A DNA stretch of 64,000 bases from Thermoflavifilum thermophilum (GCF_900116565.1 NZ_FPCJ01000001.1:620001-684000), one strand, 5' to 3'. Shown: positions 45,856 to 54,150, counted from the stretch's first letter. Made by a program: numbers and translations. The notes: generated from the letters alone by a model not told the origin.

Positions 45856-46307
45856 GGCTGATCTCCCCCCATCACCTTGCTGGCCAGCTGGCTAAAAGCT
45901 TCGGCTGAGAAATTATCAAAGAGCGCTTGGTATTTTTGTTTATCCCAGATCTCAATTTTGTTGGTATTGGCTGCCAGGACAATATCCCGCGACAAACCCG
46001 CATATTCCATCAGGTGTTTGGGCAATAAAATCCGCGAAGCACTGTCGAGCTCTACCAGAGTTGCCCCGGCCAGGAAATACCGTTTAAAAGCCCGCACCTG
46101 CGGATCAAAATCATTCAGCTTCTTCAGCTGCTCAAACAGCGGCATCCATTCCGACATAGGGTATAGCGACAGGCATTTTTCAAAACCCCGGTTCAGCACA
46201 AACTGGTGGCTATCCGCCTCCCCCAGTTGCTTGCGAAAACCGGTAGGCAGCAGAAAACGCCCCTTTGCATCGAGCGTGGCCTCATATTCTCCCAAAAAGC
46301 CTGTCAA
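45852..46307 (-). CDS. mraZ: Transcriptional regulator MraZ
   Basis: 151 residues. Contains two SpoVT/AbrB-like repeats, each with a DxxGR motif form: LDAKGRFLLP near residues 12-21 and LDSASRILLP near 87-96. MraZ forms ring-shaped oligomers and binds direct repeats in its own promoter to control the dcw cluster. The start must be TTG at 46307: the family-typical opening FLGEYEATLDAKGR begins three residues later, there is no in-frame ATG upstream before a stop, and none inside the conserved N-terminus. Three phased repeats directly upstream (46326-46350) fit autoregulation. It overlaps rsmH by 4 bases. Confidence 0.94.
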   Translation of the reverse strand: MTGFLGEYEATLDAKGRFLLPTGFRKQLGEADSHQFVLNRGFEKCLSLYPMSEWMPLFEQLKKLNDFDPQVRAFKRYFLAGATLVELDSASRILLPKHLMEYAGLSRDIVLAANTNKIEIWDKQKYQALFDNFSAEAFSQLASKVMGGDQP

Positions 46308-46325
46308 TGCTAATTTTAAATTTTA

Positions 46326-46350
46326 CCCACAAAATAACACTTTTTCCCAC
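46326..46350 (-). promoter_or_regulatory. MraZ operator: three 10-bp phased repeats
   Basis: Read on the minus strand, GTGGG (46350-46346), GTGTT (46340-46336) and GTGGG (46330-46326) recur every 10 bases, each followed by an A/T-rich 5-base spacer. This is the TGGGN-N5-TGGGN-N5-TGGGN arrangement known for MraZ boxes, with a degenerate middle unit. It lies 18 bases before the mraZ TTG start. Confidence 0.75.
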
Positions 46351-46581
46351 TTTTTTTCCAAAAATTTGTTCAATGAATTTTTCCACAATGTAATGTCCCG
46401 GAAGATCCTTATCTGGTGAGGATTTGATAAATCTTGGCGAAAAATGTTCAGAATAGCCCGTGCATAAGCTGTGAATTGAAGTGCATGAAAGGTGAATAAC
46501 TATAAAAGTACGGTAAAATCAAGGTTTTTCCTTAGCTCAATGGATTAATTGTGGGATTCCGCACCGATTGCAGGGAATCTG

Positions 46582-46589
46582 TATATTTG
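46582..46589 (+). promoter_or_regulatory. Minus-7 promoter element before bamD
   Basis: TATATTTG is an exact TAnnTTTG match, ending only 8 bases before the ATG at 46598; transcription from it would start close to or at the start codon. No good TTTG box is seen at 19-21 bases upstream. Confidence 0.5.
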
Positions 46590-46597
46590 CAGGCTTC

Positions 46598-47413
46598 ATG
46601 AAGCATCGCATGATCATACGTACAGCTATAAGCATGCTGATAGCAGCTACGCTGATAGTCGGTTGCTCCCCCCTGGCTAAAATTGAAAAAAGCGGGGACT
46701 ATCAGAAAAAGCTCGCTTATGCCAATGAATTGTATGCCCGGAAAAAATATACCCAGGCTCATGATTTGTATGAATCCCTGTTAACGGTTTACAAGGGTAC
46801 CACCCAGTTCGAGAATCTCTATTACCGTTATGCCTATTCCACCTACTACATGAAAGATTACATACAGGCCGCCTTTCATTTCAAAAATTTTGTGGATTAT
46901 TTTCCCAACAGCCCACATGCTGCCGAAATGGCTTTCATGCAAGCTTACTGTTTTTACAAGCTATCTCCCCGGGTGGAGCTTGATCAAAGCAATACGGAGA
47001 AAGCCATTGGACTAATGCAACAGTTTATTGACACCTATCCTGAGTCTGACAAGGTAGAAGAGGCCAATAAAATCATTGATGCTTGCAGGGCAAAATTGGA
47101 AGAAAAAGAATATCGCGCCGCCATGCTATATTACAACTTAGGGTATTACCAGGCAGCCGCCATTACCTTCAACAATGTATTGCTTGATTATCCCACTTCA
47201 TCCAGAAGTGATGAGTATAAATATCTGGCAATCAAATCAGAATACATGTATGCCTTGAACAGTGTGCCATCCAAGCAGGAAGAACGCTTTAACCAGGTGA
47301 TAACCGATTACCTGGATTTCATGCAATATTACGCTAACAGCAAATATGCCAAGGAAGCTGCAACCTATTATCATTTAGCTCAACAAAACTTAAAATCACT
47401 TTCCCATGAGTAA
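46598..47413 (+). CDS. bamD: Outer-membrane protein assembly factor BamD
   Basis: 271 residues from the ATG at 46598; an in-frame TTG at 46568 lies upstream of the likely promoter and is rejected. Lipoprotein: signal peptide with lipobox LIVGC, Cys23. The mature part is made of tetratricopeptide-type helical repeats (YANELYARKKYTQAHDLYESLL; YYNLGYYQAAAITFNNVLLDYP), the architecture of BamD/ComL, which together with BamA inserts beta-barrels into the outer membrane. It is the first gene of a plus-strand run and overlaps rpoZ by 8 bases. The bamD-rpoZ-coaBC-DUF4835 order is common in Bacteroidota. Confidence 0.93.
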   Translation: MKHRMIIRTAISMLIAATLIVGCSPLAKIEKSGDYQKKLAYANELYARKKYTQAHDLYESLLTVYKGTTQFENLYYRYAYSTYYMKDYIQAAFHFKNFVDYFPNSPHAAEMAFMQAYCFYKLSPRVELDQSNTEKAIGLMQQFIDTYPESDKVEEANKIIDACRAKLEEKEYRAAMLYYNLGYYQAAAITFNNVLLDYPTSSRSDEYKYLAIKSEYMYALNSVPSKQEERFNQVITDYLDFMQYYANSKYAKEAATYYHLAQQNLKSLSHE

Positions 47414-47750
47414 GAGTAAAAAAAGCCTGGTTCACCACATCAGCCCTTCAATTGAAACCAGGAATGTGAATCAGATCAAAGAAAAAACCGGCAATATCTA
47501 TGAATCCATTGCCATTATTGCCAAAAGGGCCAATCAGATAAATGTAGCTCTGAAGGAAGAGCTGCATGCCAAGCTGGAAGAGTTTGCCAGTCACAGCGAC
47601 AGCCTGGAGGAAGTGCATGAAAACAAGGAACAAATTGAGATTTCCAGATATTACGAAAGGTTGCCCAATCCGGCTCTTCAGGCTACTCAGGAATTTTTGG
47701 AAGACAAGATTTATTATCGCAAAGAAGAAGATCAGGATTTATTCAGTTAA
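47406..47750 (+). CDS. rpoZ: DNA-directed RNA polymerase subunit omega (Bacteroidota type)
   Basis: 114 residues. Matches the Bacteroidota form of omega: an N-terminal variable region, then the conserved KEKTGNIYESIAIIAKRANQI (residues about 25-45), an acidic stretch with LEEVHENKEQIEISRYYERLPNP, and a C-terminal EFLEDKIYYRK. Omega binds the beta-prime subunit and helps RNA polymerase assembly; this version diverges strongly from the proteobacterial one and is often annotated as hypothetical. It starts inside the end of bamD (8-base overlap) and precedes coaBC by 20 bases. Confidence 0.88.
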   Translation: MSKSKKSLVHHISPSIETRNVNQIKEKTGNIYESIAIIAKRANQINVALKEELHAKLEEFASHSDSLEEVHENKEQIEISRYYERLPNPALQATQEFLEDKIYYRKEEDQDLFS

Positions 47751-47770
47751 TGAGTTGATGTTTTATCTTC

Positions 47771-48976
47771 ATGCTGGAGGGTCAGACCATCGTACTCGGC
47801 GTAACCGGCAGTATTGCAGCTTATAAATCTGCTGAGCTGGTGCGATTGCTGGTTAAGGAAGGTGCGCGTGTAAAGGTGGTCATGACACCCGAGGCCCGAC
47901 AGTTTATTACTCCACTCACCTTGTCCACGCTTTCCCGTCACCCGGTTTATACTGAAGTGGCTACCGATGATGAATGGCATAACCATGTGATGCTGGGGAG
48001 GGAAGCCGATTTGCTATTGATTGCGCCGGCAACAGCTCATACCCTTGCCAAAATGGCTACCGGCTTATGCGATAATCTGCTGCTGGCCACTTATTTATCC
48101 GCTACTTGTCCAGTAATGGCAGCACCCGCTATGGATGAAGATATGTGGTGGCATCCGGCTACCCGCGATGCCCTAAATAAATTACAAAGTTTCGGGGTGG
48201 ATGTGCTGGAAGTGGATCATGGCGATCTGGCCAGCGGCCTGCAGGGATGGGGACGCATGCTGGAACCCCAGCAAATCGTTCAATCCATTCTGGAACGATG
48301 GATAAAACCCACCCAACTACTGAAAAATAAAAAAGTACTGGTTACGGCAGGACCGACCCGTGAACCCATCGATCCGGTACGTTATATCAGCAATCATTCT
48401 TCCGGCAAAATGGGATTTGCTCTGGCTAAGGTTTTTGCCTGGATGGGAGCCCAAGTACATCTGATTGCAGGCCCTACACCTGTACCACCGCCTCAGCATC
48501 CTCGCATCCGGCTTACTCGCATCGAAACCGCAGCACAACTTCAGCAAGCGTGTGAAGCCATTTTCCCGGAGATGGATATCACCGTAATGGCTGCTGCCGT
48601 AGCCGATTATCGTCCCCAACAAATAGCTTCGCAAAAAATAAAAAAACAGGATTCCCATCTGGAGCTGCAGCTGGAAAAAACCACCGATATCCTTGCAGAA
48701 CTGGGAAAACGCAAACAGCCTCATCAGTGGCTGGTGGGCTTTGCACTGGAAAGCCGCCATGATGCATCGCTGGCCCGGGAAAAAATGCAACAGAAAAATC
48801 TTGACATGATCGTACTGAACAGCCTCGATGATGCCGGTGCTGGCTTTAGCGGCGACACCAATAAAATCAGTATTTTTGATCGCTTTGGCCATGAAATGCA
48901 TTACCCGTTAAAACACAAGCATGGTGTCGCCCACGATATCATACAGGCTCTGCTCAGCATCATGCATCCGGCATAA
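47771..48976 (+). CDS. coaBC: Bifunctional phosphopantothenoylcysteine decarboxylase / phosphopantothenate--cysteine ligase
   Basis: 401 residues; two steps of coenzyme A synthesis. N-terminal FMN-dependent CoaC domain (about 1-180): GVTGSIAAYKSAEL, His72 of WHNHV as the likely catalytic base, and PAMDEDMWWHP (119-129). C-terminal CoaB domain (about 187-400): TAGPTREPIDPVRYISNHSSGKMG and AAVADYRP. Two CoaC positions differ from E. coli: the PxMN asparagine is Asp122, and the catalytic Cys of the ACGDxGxGR loop is Ser155 in LASGLQGWGR. I believe related Bacteroidota enzymes share both, so this is more likely a lineage variant than loss of function. CoaB motifs are intact. Confidence 0.94.
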   Translation: MLEGQTIVLGVTGSIAAYKSAELVRLLVKEGARVKVVMTPEARQFITPLTLSTLSRHPVYTEVATDDEWHNHVMLGREADLLLIAPATAHTLAKMATGLCDNLLLATYLSATCPVMAAPAMDEDMWWHPATRDALNKLQSFGVDVLEVDHGDLASGLQGWGRMLEPQQIVQSILERWIKPTQLLKNKKVLVTAGPTREPIDPVRYISNHSSGKMGFALAKVFAWMGAQVHLIAGPTPVPPPQHPRIRLTRIETAAQLQQACEAIFPEMDITVMAAAVADYRPQQIASQKIKKQDSHLELQLEKTTDILAELGKRKQPHQWLVGFALESRHDASLAREKMQQKNLDMIVLNSLDDAGAGFSGDTNKISIFDRFGHEMHYPLKHKHGVAHDIIQALLSIMHPA

Positions 48977-49916
48977 GCAGCTCTTCTGCCGGAGACTCCT
49001 TTGCTTGCTGTTTGGCATTTTATTTCCCGTTGTTGCATTTCATTCATTAAAAGCACAGGAATTACAGGCTCAGGTGCGTGTTATCCACGACCGCATCAAA
49101 GGCGTGGACGATGCTACTTTTCAGCGCTTTCAGGCTGATGTATCAAGCTTCCTGAATGATCGCAAATGGACAAGTGATAATTACCTGCCTTATGAACGAA
49201 TCCAATGCAATTTTGTTTTCAATTTCACACAATATGCCGGGGATAATATTTTTTCTGTTCAGCTAACCGTTCAATCATCTCGCCCTATTTACAATACCAA
49301 CTATCAATCGCCTGTGTTCAATTATCTCGATCAGAATGTAAGCTTCCGGTATATCATCAATCAACCTCTTGAATTCAATGAAAACCGCATTTCTGGGAAT
49401 GATGCACTTCAGGCCAATCTTACGGCCGTATTGGCTTATTATGTGTACATTATCCTGGGCCTTGATGCCGATTCATTCTCCCCGCGCGGGGGCGTACCTT
49501 ATTTCCAGAAAGCACAGTATATCGTAAACAATGCACCGGAAGACAGTCGCTACATCAGCGGATGGAAACCTTTTGAAGGCAATCGGAACCGATACTGGCT
49601 GGTAGATAACCTGCTCAATAACCGGCTGCAGATTTTTCATAGCGTGATGTATCAATATTACCGGCTGGGGCTCGACAGGATGTATGATGATCCTGTCAAT
49701 GCGCGCATGAGTATCCTTACATCGCTATCTTCACTTTATACCATGAATCAAGACAATCCCAATACCATGATTCTTCAGTTGTTTATGCTGGCAAAAGCCG
49801 ATGAGCTGGCTAATCTGTTTTCCGATGCCCCGTTGAATGATAAACAACGGGCTCTTCAAATCCTTACCCAGCTTGATCCGGAACACACCTCCTTGTACAC
49901 CCAGAAGCTGCAGTGA
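48921..49916 (+). CDS. DUF4835 family secreted protein
   Basis: 331 residues if started at the ATG at 48921, which lies 56 bases inside coaBC. No ATG occurs between the coaBC stop and the signal-peptide core, so a shorter start would need TTG or CTG. The hydrophobic segment LLCLLFGILFPVVAF, ending near S-L-K-A-Q (about residue 45), is a likely signal peptide. The mature part (ELQAQVRVIHDRIKGVD onwards, NYLPYERIQCNFVFNF, DADSFSPRGG, FSDAPLNDKQRALQILTQLDP) matches the DUF4835 family found beside coaBC in many Bacteroidota. Function unknown; probably periplasmic. Followed after 2 bases by the DUF4296 gene. Confidence 0.82.
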   Translation: MVSPTISYRLCSASCIRHKQLFCRRLLCLLFGILFPVVAFHSLKAQELQAQVRVIHDRIKGVDDATFQRFQADVSSFLNDRKWTSDNYLPYERIQCNFVFNFTQYAGDNIFSVQLTVQSSRPIYNTNYQSPVFNYLDQNVSFRYIINQPLEFNENRISGNDALQANLTAVLAYYVYIILGLDADSFSPRGGVPYFQKAQYIVNNAPEDSRYISGWKPFEGNRNRYWLVDNLLNNRLQIFHSVMYQYYRLGLDRMYDDPVNARMSILTSLSSLYTMNQDNPNTMILQLFMLAKADELANLFSDAPLNDKQRALQILTQLDPEHTSLYTQKLQ

Positions 49917-49918
49917 AT

Positions 49919-50326
49919 ATGAAAAATAGGATCCGACAACGAATCATGCATTGGATTTATGCAGTTGCATGTCTGATCATGATTGCGGGATGCAAACATC
50001 ATGAGCGGGTTCCCAAATCATACATTCAGCCTGAAGAAATGAAAAATATATTGCTCGATATGCAAGCTGCACAAGCTTATGTGGATAACATGCCTTATGA
50101 TTCCCTGCATCCGCGTCAAGAAAAACTAAAATACTATTACCAGCAAATTCTGGAATTGTATCACCTGAATCATCAGCAGTTCATGAGAAGCTACGAATAT
50201 TATGTGATGCATCCGGTAATCATGAAAATGGTGTACGATAGCTTGCTGGCCGATGTGAAAAGAAGGCAGGTTATAGTGGATTCCTTACTGATAAAAAAAC
50301 GTTTTCAGCATCCGATTGAAAAATAG
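49919..50326 (+). CDS. DUF4296 family lipoprotein
   Basis: 135 residues from the ATG at 49919; a GTG two codons earlier overlaps the DUF4835 stop. Lipoprotein signal with lipobox IMIAGC, Cys25. The mature domain is all-helical: IQPEEMKNILLDMQAAQAYVD near residues 35-55, then YYYQQILELYHLNHQQFMRSYEYYVMHPVIMKMVYDSLLADV, the core of the DUF4296 family. Function unknown. The strong helix content and lipid anchor suggest a periplasm-facing membrane-bound role. It is placed directly between the DUF4835 gene and the aminotransferase, 3 bases before the latter, probably within one operon. Confidence 0.83.
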   Translation: MKNRIRQRIMHWIYAVACLIMIAGCKHHERVPKSYIQPEEMKNILLDMQAAQAYVDNMPYDSLHPRQEKLKYYYQQILELYHLNHQQFMRSYEYYVMHPVIMKMVYDSLLADVKRRQVIVDSLLIKKRFQHPIEK

Positions 50327-50329
50327 TCC

Positions 50330-51172
50330 ATGCCGAAACTGATGCTCGACGGAAATATTTTCTCCACGGATAGTTATTTATTCACTTTCCGGAACAGAGC
50401 ATTTCGTTATGGCGATGGTTTTTTTGAAACCATCAAATGCGTGAAGGGAAAAATCTTATGGTGGAAATATCACGAATTACGCATACAGAAAAGCCTGCAA
50501 GTGCTGCAGATGCAAACCCTGTCCACTGCAGCATATGCAAAGTTGAAAAATGATGTGCTACGGCTTTGTGAGATCAATCATTGCCAGGATGCTGCACGCG
50601 TGCGCATGAGTTTTTTTCGTCATGATGGAGGTAAATACACGCCCGAATCTAACCAATTGCATGTTTTGATAGAAGCTGAACCGCTTGTTTCACACACATT
50701 CTTGGCAACAGGTATTATCGGGGGAATCGCACAAGTAGAAAAACCTTTATCTTCACTTGCTTCGTTGAAATCCCTGCAATGCCTGCCTTATATCCTGGCC
50801 GGCATGGAAGCCCGCCAGCAGGGATGGCACCAGGCAATTTTGCAAAATACCGCCGGAAGAATTGCGGAAACTCATATTGCCAATATCTTTTGTGTACATC
50901 ATCAGCAGATATTTACTCCGCCTCTTTCCGAAGGATGCGTAGATGGTATCATTCGCAAAGTATTGATCTGTACTGCATTGCCATGGCCTATCTATGAACA
51001 GCCTATTGACCCGAAACAATTATGGAATGCAGATGAAGTATTTTGTACAAACACCATTCAGGGTATTCAATATTTTAAAAAAATCAATGACCATATCTAC
51101 GGCCCGCCTCGCATAGCTGCTGCCCTGGCCGAATGGCTCAGCACCCAGGAAAATGAACCTGCCGAACTTTAA
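50330..51172 (+). CDS. Class IV aminotransferase / 4-amino-4-deoxychorismate lyase-like
   Basis: 280 residues, fold-type IV PLP enzyme. FRYGDGFFETI at 25-35 is the N-terminal signature, Lys147 in SSLASLKSLQCLPYILA is the likely PLP lysine, and GRIAETHIANIF is the cofactor-contact motif. The third signature, normally near TNSxxGI, reads CTNTIQGIQYF. Length and motifs fit PabC (aminodeoxychorismate lyase) or branched-chain/D-amino-acid aminotransferases; with a pabB-type gene at 27122, the PabC role is attractive but not proven. Cotranscribed with the genes upstream (3-base gap) and 16 bases before the photolyase. Confidence 0.82.
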   Translation: MPKLMLDGNIFSTDSYLFTFRNRAFRYGDGFFETIKCVKGKILWWKYHELRIQKSLQVLQMQTLSTAAYAKLKNDVLRLCEINHCQDAARVRMSFFRHDGGKYTPESNQLHVLIEAEPLVSHTFLATGIIGGIAQVEKPLSSLASLKSLQCLPYILAGMEARQQGWHQAILQNTAGRIAETHIANIFCVHHQQIFTPPLSEGCVDGIIRKVLICTALPWPIYEQPIDPKQLWNADEVFCTNTIQGIQYFKKINDHIYGPPRIAAALAEWLSTQENEPAEL

Positions 51173-51188
51173 TTTGTTATGAAAATGT

Positions 51189-52511
51189 ATGAGGCCTCGA
51201 GTAAATATATGCTGGCTACGCCGGGATTTGCGTCTGCACGATCAGGCTGCACTTTACCATGCCCTGCGCAAAGGCATACCCGTCATCGTGATTTTTATCT
51301 TCGACCGACACATCCTGGACGAGCTCGATGATCCGCAAGACCGGAGAATGACATTCATTTACACACAACTGGAAAAAATCAATCAGCAACTCATAGCCTT
51401 AGGATCCAGCTTGATAACTTTTTACGACACGCCGCTGGATGCTTTCCAGAAACTGATTCAGCAATTTCATGTGCAGGAAGTTTATACTAACCGGGATTAT
51501 GAACCTTATGCACGCAAACGTGATGAACAGATTGCAACTTTTTTGCAGGAAAAAGGAATGGCATTTTACGATTTCAAAGATCAGGTGATTTTTGACCGGG
51601 ATGAAATCCTGAAATCCGATGGCACGCCCTATACGGTGTACACGCCTTATAGCAAACAATGGAAGCAAAAACTGAATACGTTTTATTTACAATCATATCC
51701 TGTTGAACAATATCTGGGAAATTTATTTCAGATGCCGGCTCAGCCTTTGCCGCCTTTGGAAAGCATGGGATTTCAGCGCCTGCAAATAGCATTTCCGCCT
51801 GAGGAACCAGATGAAAACATCATCAGGCATTATCATGAATGGCGCGACTATCCAGCTATGAATGGTACCACAAAAATGAGTGTACATCTGCGGTTTGGAA
51901 CCATAAGCATTCGTGAGCTGGTGAGAAAAGCACGGGCATTAAATGAAAAATATCTTAATGAACTCATCTGGCGCGAGTTCTACCAGATGATCCTCTGGCA
52001 TTTCCCACACGTCGTACATCAATGCTTCAAGCCGGAATACGATCGGATAGAATGGCTGAATGATGAAGAAGCTTTTCGGCGCTGGTGCGAAGGACGCACA
52101 GGTTGCCCGATGGTAGATGCCGGCATGCGACAACTGAATGCTACTGGTTACATGCACAACCGCCTGCGCATGATCACTGCAAGCTATCTGACGAAAAACC
52201 TGCTGATTGACTGGCGATGGGGCGAGGCGTATTTTGCCAAACAACTGCTGGATTACGATCTGGCTTCCAATAATGGAGGCTGGCAATGGTCGGCCGGCTG
52301 TGGATGTGATGCGGCTCCTTATTTCCGGCTGTTTAATCCCGACCTTCAGGCGCAACGTTTTGACCCGGATTATCAGTTCATCAAACAATGGGTGCCGGAA
52401 TACGGATCACCGGAATATCCGGCTCCGCTAATTTCCCATCAGGAAGCCCGCAAGCGCTGCCTGGATGCTTACGCTCGGGCTTTGCAGGATAAGATGAAAC
52501 CCGCACACTGA
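51189..52511 (+). CDS. phr: Deoxyribodipyrimidine photolyase (cryptochrome/photolyase family)
   Basis: 440 residues. Light-driven repair of pyrimidine dimers. N-terminal antenna-chromophore domain (NICWLRRDLRLHDQAAL at about 6-22; YTNRDYEPYARKRD) and a C-terminal FAD-binding domain with TKMSVHLRFGTISIREL, NELIWREFYQMILWHFP, GCPMVDAGMRQLNATGYMHNRLRMITASYLTKNLLIDWRWG and DLASNNGGWQWSAGCG. The conserved MHNRxRM and NNGGWQWxxGxG blocks are those of class I CPD photolyases. Several Trp residues for the electron-transfer chain are present. It ends 1 base before the convergent mqnD stop; no terminator fits between. Confidence 0.94.
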   Translation: MRPRVNICWLRRDLRLHDQAALYHALRKGIPVIVIFIFDRHILDELDDPQDRRMTFIYTQLEKINQQLIALGSSLITFYDTPLDAFQKLIQQFHVQEVYTNRDYEPYARKRDEQIATFLQEKGMAFYDFKDQVIFDRDEILKSDGTPYTVYTPYSKQWKQKLNTFYLQSYPVEQYLGNLFQMPAQPLPPLESMGFQRLQIAFPPEEPDENIIRHYHEWRDYPAMNGTTKMSVHLRFGTISIRELVRKARALNEKYLNELIWREFYQMILWHFPHVVHQCFKPEYDRIEWLNDEEAFRRWCEGRTGCPMVDAGMRQLNATGYMHNRLRMITASYLTKNLLIDWRWGEAYFAKQLLDYDLASNNGGWQWSAGCGCDAAPYFRLFNPDLQAQRFDPDYQFIKQWVPEYGSPEYPAPLISHQEARKRCLDAYARALQDKMKPAH

Positions 52512-52512
52512 A

Positions 52513-53346
52513 TCAGGCTGCAAATAAGGAAAGCGATGGCGCTGCTGCCAGCATGCCATTGCGGATGGCTTCGCGTTGCAATGCTGCTATAGCTTTTTTA
52601 CCTTCATCCTGCAGAGAAAGGCTGTATTCATTCACATATAAATCAATATGCTGGCGCATGACCTGTTCGTCCATAGCCTGGGCATGTTGCCTGACAAATG
52701 CAGAAACCTGCGGATATTGAGCATACGCATGCTCCAGGCTCTTGCGTATCCATCCATTCACTTCGTGCATCAGCGCAGGCGGAAAACTGCGTTTCATAGC
52801 AATGCAACCCAGTGGAATCGGTGCACCCGTATGTTGTTCCCAATAATCGCCCAGATCCAGCAGCTTCACAAGCCCTTTCTGCTGATAGGTAAAACGATTT
52901 TCATGAATAATAACACCCGCATCCACATCGCCCCGCAGAATAGCATCTTCAATTTCGGAAAACAACATAGGCCGGAGCTGAGCTACATTCGGAAAAGCAA
53001 AATGCAACAACATATTGGCTGTGGTATGCACGCCTGGAATAGCAATCCGCAACAATGGTATTTGCTCCAACGGCAGTTGCCGAGCAGCTATGAGCAAAGG
53101 ACCACAGCCCTTGCCCAGCGCACTTCCTGCATCCAGCATCACATATTGGTCAGCTACCTGCAGATAGGCCAGGCAACTGAGTTTCGTAATATCAAGTTTG
53201 CCCTGTTTCGCCCATTGATTCAACGTTTCCACATCCTCCAGATATACTTCAAACTCCACATTTCCTGTATCGATTTTGTGATTAACCAATGCATCAAAAA
53301 TGAATGTATCATTCGGACAGGGAGAAAAGCCAAGACTTAGTTTCAT
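52513..53346 (-). CDS. mqnD: 1,4-dihydroxy-6-naphthoate synthase
   Basis: 277 residues. Converts cyclic dehypoxanthinyl futalosine to 1,4-dihydroxy-6-naphthoate in the futalosine route to menaquinone. The periplasmic-binding-protein-like fold starts with SLGFSPCPNDTFIFDALVN, and DITKLSCLAYLQVADQYVMLDAGSALGKGCGPLL (about 54-87) is typical; HENRFTYQQKGLVKLLDLGDYWEQHTGAPIPLGCIAMKR covers about residues 150-190. No signal peptide, so cytoplasmic. mqnB follows on the same strand upstream (29-base gap), giving a two-gene menaquinone unit; the other mqn genes are elsewhere. ATG at 53346. Confidence 0.94.
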   Translation of the reverse strand: MKLSLGFSPCPNDTFIFDALVNHKIDTGNVEFEVYLEDVETLNQWAKQGKLDITKLSCLAYLQVADQYVMLDAGSALGKGCGPLLIAARQLPLEQIPLLRIAIPGVHTTANMLLHFAFPNVAQLRPMLFSEIEDAILRGDVDAGVIIHENRFTYQQKGLVKLLDLGDYWEQHTGAPIPLGCIAMKRSFPPALMHEVNGWIRKSLEHAYAQYPQVSAFVRQHAQAMDEQVMRQHIDLYVNEYSLSLQDEGKKAIAALQREAIRNGMLAAAPSLSLFAA

Positions 53347-53375
53347 CTTATGCTGGTTTTATATCCAAACCAAAA

Positions 53376-54071
53376 TTAAAGCATTTGCAGTTGTTCCGGC
53401 CAGGCGAGCAGCCAGTGCTGCAACGTCTGATGCAAACTGGCCAGGGCTTCTGCTATCTTCCATTTGCTTTTATCACGGGGCTCCACGTAATTGGAAATCG
53501 CCCGTAGCTGCATAAATGGCACCTGCATGTGCAGGCATACATAATGAAAAGCAGCGCCTTCCATGGTTTCAATCTGGGGTTGATACAAAGCCACCCGCCT
53601 GGCAATGGTTGCAGCCGATCCGGATACGGTCTGTACGGTAACACCTTTGACGACAGGAACCGCCAGATTCCGGAACCTTTTCAGATAAGGGTTTACCAGC
53701 CATCCCTGCTCAAAGGGAAATGCATCCGGTGACTCCAGACCCAGTGAAAAAATATCCAAAAAACAATCGTGATCTTCAGCTCCCAGATCAGCCAGCCGCT
53801 CACGTTCCACCGCCACTACAGAACCCGGCGCCAGCTTCACATCATAACTACCCGCCAGCCCGATCTGTAAAATCCAATCAGGCTTTTCTTTCTCCAGCTC
53901 CCGCGTAAGATGAAAAACAGTAGCCACTGCGCCTACTCCGGTGATTTTTATTACAATATCATGACCCCGAAACCTATATTTTTGTTGGCCTGTCTGTTGT
54001 GAATCCGACTCGAGCCAGGAAATCAAAGGTTGTATTTCCATTGCCGTTGGTGCTGTAACCCAGATGTGCAT
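53376..54071 (-). CDS. mqnB: Futalosine hydrolase
   Basis: 231 residues of the purine nucleoside phosphorylase/MTAN fold. Cleaves hypoxanthine from futalosine (or a related intermediate) in menaquinone synthesis. Seen: N-terminal VTAPTAMEIQPL, GVGAVATVFHLTREL, QIGLAGSYDVKLAPGSVVAVE (about 94-114), ADLGAED, VQTVSGSAATI and the catalytic-acid region METMEGAAF-like IETMEGAAFHYVC (about 187-199), then RAISNYVEPRDKSKWKI. Pairing with mqnD supports the function. It is divergent from queD; 103 bases separate the starts and contain back-to-back promoter elements. Confidence 0.93.
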   Translation of the reverse strand: MHIWVTAPTAMEIQPLISWLESDSQQTGQQKYRFRGHDIVIKITGVGAVATVFHLTRELEKEKPDWILQIGLAGSYDVKLAPGSVVAVERERLADLGAEDHDCFLDIFSLGLESPDAFPFEQGWLVNPYLKRFRNLAVPVVKGVTVQTVSGSAATIARRVALYQPQIETMEGAAFHYVCLHMQVPFMQLRAISNYVEPRDKSKWKIAEALASLHQTLQHWLLAWPEQLQML

Positions 54072-54150
54072 GATATACTCTTAGTTGTTTGAACAATTTG
54101 ATTGAACCTTTGTTAATCAATCGATGCTTTTTTCAGCAATGAAGTTTGCC

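Noticed and set aside
52648-53340. 230-codon plus-strand frame opposite mqnD
   Set aside because: Antisense to a clearly recognised gene; composition is odd (many His, Gln and Cys) and no domain or start context is seen.
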